Assembly: GCA_946222725.1 (NCBI GenBank)
Contig: CAMIHT010000044.1
Span: 1 to 10,145 of the forward strand
Source: Actinotignum schaalii
GTDB lineage: Bacteria > Actinomycetota > Actinomycetes > Actinomycetales > Actinomycetaceae
Reading direction: 5' to 3'
DNA: 10,145 nt
Below the pieces are notes generated by a model. That model saw only the letters and a program-made list of their open reading frames with translations, had not been told where the DNA came from and did not search any database. Of this stretch, positions 7,136 through 10,145 are shown one piece after another; position 1 is the stretch's first letter; every line of letters begins with the position of its first letter. Both the position numbers and the translations under genes were made by a program.

Positions 7136-7711
7136 ATGTCAGAAATTCGTGCGGCTCAGCAGAAAATGCCGGCGGATGCGCCCCGCCCGCGCTGTCTCGT
7201 AGCTTTCTTCTCGCGTGCCGGCCTGAATTTCTGGGACGGGGAGGTGCGCAATCTCGAAATCGGGAATACCAAAGTACTGGCCGAAAAAATCGCGGCGCGC
7301 CTGGGTGCGGATACTTTTGAGATTGTCCCGGTTCATCCCTATCCTGCAGATCCGAATGAGGCACATGCCCAGTGCACCCGCGAACTTGCGGACGGCGTTT
7401 ACCCGGAGCTTACGGCCCCGGCTCCGGCTGCACGTGGGTACGACGTCGTGCTTGTCGGTTTCCCGGTCTGGTGCGAACAGGTCCCCCCGGTGGTGCAGAC
7501 CTACCTGAAATCTGCCGGGCTCACGGACCAGCTGGTGCTGCCGTTCACCACCTGGTCTGGCTCGCCGAAGGTGGAAATCGAATCGACGTTCACGAATCTG
7601 GCCCCGGAAGCAACCACCGGGGTGCCTTTCTCCGTGCGCGGAGAAAACGTGCGCGAGGAAACCACGGATAGCGCGCTAGAGGAATGGCTGGCCTCCGCGA
7701 ATTTGATCTAG
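7136..7711 (+). CDS. Flavodoxin-like FMN-binding protein
   Basis: This 191-residue protein has a flavodoxin fold like the Flavodoxin_4 group, which carries FMN as an electron-transfer or quinone/nitro-reductase-type cofactor. A beta strand, LVAFFSRAG (about 21-29), is followed by an insertion containing NFWDGEV and then EIGNTKVLAE (41-50), together forming the phosphate-binding loop. Next come FEIVPVHPYP (61-70), typical of this group, then VLVGFPVWCEQVPP (105-118) with W112 likely stacking on the flavin, and TTWSGSP (138-144). I prefer ATG 7136 because AAGGA lies seven bases upstream and homology begins well after it. An in-frame ATG at 7073 would add 21 non-conserved-looking residues. It shares no obvious function with the ABC genes. 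Its stop TAG overlaps that of the convergent gene in the palindrome CTAG at 7708-7711. Confidence 0.85.
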   Translation: MSEIRAAQQKMPADAPRPRCLVAFFSRAGLNFWDGEVRNLEIGNTKVLAEKIAARLGADTFEIVPVHPYPADPNEAHAQCTRELADGVYPELTAPAPAARGYDVVLVGFPVWCEQVPPVVQTYLKSAGLTDQLVLPFTTWSGSPKVEIESTFTNLAPEATTGVPFSVRGENVREETTDSALEEWLASANLI

Positions 7712-8278
7712 ATCATTCCTAGTTCACGAAGAACGATAAGCGCCTGATCCGGGTGGGTCCGCACAACCGCCCGGGCCTGTATTTTCTCCCATTCCGATTG
7801 TTTCCTTTCCAGGACGCATTTCCTTTGAGGTTCGCACGAAACACCCAGTTCTGAAATAAGGAAGAGTAATACTTCTTCCAAACTGGGGCGGAAACGTTTT
7901 CCACCGACCGGAAAATGGAGCTCCGATAGCGTGGGCGTCTGGGAAGAATCAATAGCTCTTTTTCGGGCACGCCGTGAGGTAGCTCCACCCTCAAGCATGA
8001 CATGCGTCCATGCGTCACGATGCGCATGAATGTGCAGATGGGCCAGCGGAATATCTTTCGAGCGTGGATTACGGTTGTAATCCCAGCGCACGAGCGGCTC
8101 ACTGGTGGTTTTATTGAGGTGCAGCGCGAAGCTTGAGGTAACCGCGGAGGATACGACCACCCTTGCGGGGCGCGCGAACATTAGTAATGTGAACAGCAAA
8201 GGATTCGTCGAATAGTCTCCCTGTAGCTGTTATATTCTCCGCGAAATCCGCAACTATCTCATCAAGCGAGCCCGTCAC
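7708..8278 (-). pseudogene. Frameshifted conserved-type protein with HLHIHAH motif, second gene of a two-gene cassette
   Basis: From GTG 8278 the frame runs about 39 residues of sensible protein (SLDEIVADFAENI..., ending RAPRK) and then degenerates, stopping at 8111. The continuation, VVVSSAVTSSFALHL onward, lies in another frame to TAG 7708. Skipping one G of the GGG at 8160-8162 joins them into a 189-residue protein, and the 571-bp span is one base more than a multiple of three. The joined protein has LVRWDYN, then HLHIHAH (about 80-86), LSELHFPVGG and an alpha-helical C-terminus. The start has an excellent AGGAGG six bases upstream inside the preceding gene, overlapping it by 17 bp. I recall similar actinobacterial proteins of unknown function but cannot name a family. 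A toxin-like role resembling TumE-type proteins, which also have a basic/His-rich centre, is speculation. The cause may be a true mutation, a sequencing error or frameshifting. Confidence 0.7.
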
Positions 8279-8492
8279 GGCTTTCCTCCTCGAGATCATC
8301 GAGGAACAGTTCCTCACACCATTGGAGGGTTTCAAACTCATCACGGAACTCAGCTTCGCGCCGATTGAGCGTATATTCAGCTATCCGTTCTTCAAACTCT
8401 TCGCGCGAGATCCTCAGCTCGGAGAGAATGGCATCCATGCGAGCGCGCACCTGCTCCAGACTCGTATACCTGGGGCCATAGATGATCGACAT
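8262..8492 (-). CDS. Small acidic helical protein, first gene of a two-gene cassette
   Basis: This 76-residue protein begins with a short basic segment, IIYGPRYTS, followed by two or three predicted helices (about 11-28, 30-41, 44-68) rich in Glu and Arg. SREEFEERIAEYTLNRREAEFRDEFETL is the central charged part, and the tail is strongly acidic (DDLEEE). I do not recognise a named domain, though helix-turn-helix-like regulators and antitoxins have this size and character. I chose ATG 8492 because the recognisable protein starts there. A GTG at 8564 would add 24 residues but lies inside a GC hairpin and lacks a ribosome site; neither start has a strong Shine-Dalgarno. The end contains the AGGAGG of the following gene and overlaps it by 17 bp, so the two are translated together. 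GC content is about 50% here, lower than in the flanking genes. Confidence 0.72.
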   Translation of the reverse strand: MSIIYGPRYTSLEQVRARMDAILSELRISREEFEERIAEYTLNRREAEFRDEFETLQWCEELFLDDLEEESRDGLA

Positions 8493-8529
8493 AGCCACAG
8501 CTAGCCGACGAACAGCACCCTGCCCAGAC

Positions 8530-8547
8530 CAATTTTTCGGCAATTTT
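8530..8547. repeat. Two CAATTTT direct repeats upstream of the small-gene cassette
   Basis: CAATTTT occurs at 8530-8536 and again at 8541-8547, with starts 11 bp apart, or about one helical turn. It is the most AT-rich spot between the membrane protein gene and the 76-residue gene. It could be part of a promoter or a binding site for a self-regulating cassette protein. No clear -35/-10 pair could be assigned. Confidence 0.3.
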
Positions 8548-8548
8548 A

Positions 8549-8569
8549 CGCGGGAATCATGCACCCGCG
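8549..8569 (-). terminator. GC hairpin between the membrane protein gene and the cassette
   Basis: CGCGGG (8569-8564 on the minus strand) and CCCGCG (8554-8549) form a perfect six-GC stem with a nine-base loop, 11 bases after the membrane protein stop, followed by TAAAATT. The T content after the stem is weak for a classical intrinsic terminator. It may partly separate the ddh-side transcript from the cassette. Confidence 0.35.
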
Positions 8570-8580
8570 ATGAGCTGCTT

Positions 8581-8919
8581 CTATTCCGGTTTCTGAGCTT
8601 TTTTCGCCCGGTGGAGATACCCCACGGCGTAGCAGGTAGCGAGGATAATCACCGCGAAACGCGTCCACGAGGAGTTGTTGATCGCCACCACGGCAAGGCA
8701 TACGCCCATATAGAGCACGGCGCACAAAAGCTCGCCCCAGTTTTCCTTATACCTGCGGGAGAAACTCCACAGCGCGAGACCGCCAAGCGTCACAACTTCG
8801 GAGATGATTTCGAAATCAAAACGTCCGATACGGTAAAAGTCGGCTGCGAAAAATGAGAAGAGCATGCCCCACATTAGCTCCGGGACAATTCTCGCCAACG
8901 CCGGTACTGGATCCCACAT
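8581..8919 (-). CDS. Small four-helix membrane protein of unknown function
   Basis: This 112-residue protein has hydrophobic stretches near 11-31, 36-54, 62-80 and 84-103, with short loops containing RYKENW and NNSSW, and a basic C-terminal tail (HRAKKAQK). No family or signature was recognised. The ATG at 8919 lies 18 bp after the ddh stop on the same strand, so it is probably cotranscribed with ddh, but the upstream GGGCGGG is too far away to be a good ribosome site. GC content in the sampled lines is about 50-57%, lower than in ddh, which suggests a different origin. It may be a spacer-type hypothetical. A role tied to cell wall synthesis would be guesswork. Confidence 0.65.
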   Translation of the reverse strand: MWDPVPALARIVPELMWGMLFSFFAADFYRIGRFDFEIISEVVTLGGLALWSFSRRYKENWGELLCAVLYMGVCLAVVAINNSSWTRFAVIILATCYAVGYLHRAKKAQKPE

Positions 8920-8937
8920 AACTAGCGTAAACCCGCC

Positions 8938-9930
8938 CTACAGCAAATCCGCGCGCAGCTGCGCCGCGCTGGCCGGGTGGAGCAAAGCCGGCGGAACATC
9001 GAAGAGGGTGATCGCCCCGCGTTCCCCACGGGCATGCATCCGCGCCACCGCGCGGGCGCAGGCCACCAGCACCGAACCGGTAAATTCCGGATTGGAATCC
9101 AGGGCCAGGTTGAAGTGCAGCGCGTGCGAGGTACCCGGCGAAGTAGTCCCGTGGCGGATCACATCGCCACCGTGGGCCATCCCGGTGTGTTCGGCGGCAA
9201 ACTCTTCTTCGGAGATCACGTGGACCTCAGTTTCGTACTCGGCGAAGTAGTTCGGCATCGTCACGATGGCCTGGCGCACCGACTCCGGATCCGCACCGTT
9301 CTCCAACACCACGTAAACGATCCGGCGATGCTTATCACCCGCGCTGAGCTGGCCTTCCGTTTCTCCAGCCAAGGCTGCAGCCCGCACATCCTCCTTGGGA
9401 ACGGTGTACTGCACCGCGTTTTTCACACCCGGTACCCGCCGCACCGCATCCGAATGCCCCTGGGACAGGCCCGGCCCCCAGAAAGTTTCCGACTGCCCGA
9501 CCGGCAAAACTGCCTCGGCCAGCAACCGCTGAAGCGAGAAGAGGCCCGGGTCCCAGCCTGCGGAAATGAGAGCGAGGGTGCCGGCCGTGCGGGCGGCGGC
9601 GTCGACCTGTTCGAAGTGCGCAGGAATCCGCGCGTGCGTATCAAAAGAATCCACCACGTTAAAACCGGAGGCGACCAACGGCGTTTGCGTATCGAGGTCC
9701 GATTTCGAACCGCCGCAGTTAATCACGACGTCGATTTTGCCGGCCCAGCGCGCGCGCAACTGCGGATCGGTGAGTTCGGCGGCGGGGAAGGCCGGGCCGG
9801 AGGCGGTCATGACGCCTTCGCGGCGGGTGAAAACCCCCACCAGCTCCAGGTCGGGGGCGAGGCTAAGGGCCTGTTCCACCCCGCGGCCCAGGTTGCCGTA
9901 GCCGTTGATCGCGATGCGCGCGTGTGTCAT
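8938..9930 (-). CDS. ddh: meso-diaminopimelate dehydrogenase
   Basis: This 330-residue cytoplasmic NADPH-dependent enzyme (EC 1.4.1.16) converts tetrahydrodipicolinate and ammonia to meso-diaminopimelate in one step. It bypasses the succinylase/acetylase branch of the lysine and peptidoglycan precursor pathway. The N-terminus has the dinucleotide-binding INGYGNLGRGVE (GYGNLG, 10-15). The diagnostic ISAGWDPGLFS (122-132), WGPGLSQGHSDAVRR (151-165), EHTGMAHGG (247-255) and NPEFTG (280-285) segments align closely with Corynebacterium glutamicum Ddh as I remember it. The length is about ten residues above that enzyme. The ATG at 9930 overlaps the upstream stop as ATGA (9927-9930), and GAGAAAG lies about ten bases upstream, so it is coupled to the preceding gene. 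Nothing appears truncated. Confidence 0.95.
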   Translation of the reverse strand: MTHARIAINGYGNLGRGVEQALSLAPDLELVGVFTRREGVMTASGPAFPAAELTDPQLRARWAGKIDVVINCGGSKSDLDTQTPLVASGFNVVDSFDTHARIPAHFEQVDAAARTAGTLALISAGWDPGLFSLQRLLAEAVLPVGQSETFWGPGLSQGHSDAVRRVPGVKNAVQYTVPKEDVRAAALAGETEGQLSAGDKHRRIVYVVLENGADPESVRQAIVTMPNYFAEYETEVHVISEEEFAAEHTGMAHGGDVIRHGTTSPGTSHALHFNLALDSNPEFTGSVLVACARAVARMHARGERGAITLFDVPPALLHPASAAQLRADLL

Positions 9931-10145
9931 GCGTGTGATTCTTTCTCGAGTTCGTCATCTGTATGCCCGGCGGACATAGCAAGAATAGTGTGGCGGGCAA
10001 TCCGGCACACATCCTCGAGCGACGCGCCGGTTTCCACCTGGCGAAATGCGTCGAAAATGAGGGCGCGGCTAAACGAAGCCCAAATATCAGGATGCGCGAT
10101 GCCGGTATCTTTCCAACACATTTTGAGGGCATCGGTGAAGAATCC
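9927..10145 (-). CDS. C-terminal part of an unidentified protein upstream of ddh (partial)
   Basis: The frame is open from the right edge and gives 72 residues ending at TGA 9927. Residues visible include DALKMCWKDTGI, a helical ALIFDAFRQVETG, and LEDVCRIARHTILAMSAGH followed by an acidic/His tail. It looks like an all-helical C-terminal domain, as in some regulators, but I cannot name the family. Its stop overlaps the ddh ATG by four bases, so the two are one transcription and translation unit. The true start lies outside the window; an ATG at 10121 is probably internal. Confidence 0.65.
   Translation of the reverse strand, partial: GFFTDALKMCWKDTGIAHPDIWASFSRALIFDAFRQVETGASLEDVCRIARHTILAMSAGHTDDELEKESHA

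Noticed and set aside
7708..8199. An intact 163-residue gene starting from TTG 8199
   Set aside because: The first dozen residues look like out-of-frame sequence, there is no ribosome site, and the region upstream in the other frame is the natural N-terminus. I kept it as part of the frameshifted gene.
8111..8344. A separate 77-residue minus-strand gene starting at ATG 8344
   Set aside because: Its first part lies in another frame of the 76-residue gene. Only the portion from GTG 8278 is protein-like, and that is the first segment of the frameshifted gene.
9863..10132. 89-residue minus-strand open frame at the right end
   Set aside because: It overlaps both ddh and the better-supported partial gene in another frame and has poor composition.

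Overview
The window is high-GC, densely coded DNA with short intergenic gaps, GTG as well as ATG starts and strong use of G/C-ending codons. It fits an actinobacterium. Three things point that way: a NarL-type two-component system divergent from an MDR-type ABC transporter, an actinobacterial-looking meso-diaminopimelate dehydrogenase, and a small gene pair of a kind I associate with actinobacteria. An Actinomycetaceae-like host is plausible, but I cannot fix the genus by eye.

Layout. Positions 1-85 (+) hold the last codons of an unidentified gene that converges on a large HrpB-type DEAH-box helicase (166-2895, -). Upstream of hrpB on the same strand lie a NarL/LuxR-type response regulator (2995-3723, -) and its histidine kinase (3701-4765, -), which overlap by 23 bp. 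The kinase diverges from an ABC exporter made of an ATPase (4890-5612, +) and a ten-helix FtsX-type permease (5609-7000, +), joined by an ATGA overlap. The divergent gap carries a 22-bp dyad (4814-4835) and a third half-site 42 bp away. This looks like the operator by which the regulator controls the exporter and perhaps itself. A flavodoxin-like protein follows (7136-7711, +).

The right third reads leftwards: a partial gene entering from the edge (9927-10145, -), meso-DAP dehydrogenase ddh (8938-9930, -, ATGA overlap), a 112-residue membrane protein (8581-8919, -), a 76-residue acidic helical protein (8262-8492, -), and a longer partner starting at GTG 8278 that overlaps the previous gene by 17 bp. 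The partner appears broken by a single extra base near 8160-8162. Restoring that base gives one 189-residue protein with a His-rich HLHIHAH motif. From about 7712 to 8935 the GC content falls to roughly 45-57% in hand-counted 60-base lines, against about 65-75% in lines counted from hrpB and the flavodoxin gene, so this small-gene block may be imported.

The most interesting points are the unrecognised and apparently frameshifted two-gene cassette at 7708-8492, the dyad operator of the two-component/ABC module, and low-complexity insertions in both the response regulator receiver domain and the HrpB helicase. No tRNA, rRNA, CRISPR array or insertion sequence was seen, and there is no gene-free stretch over 300 bases.
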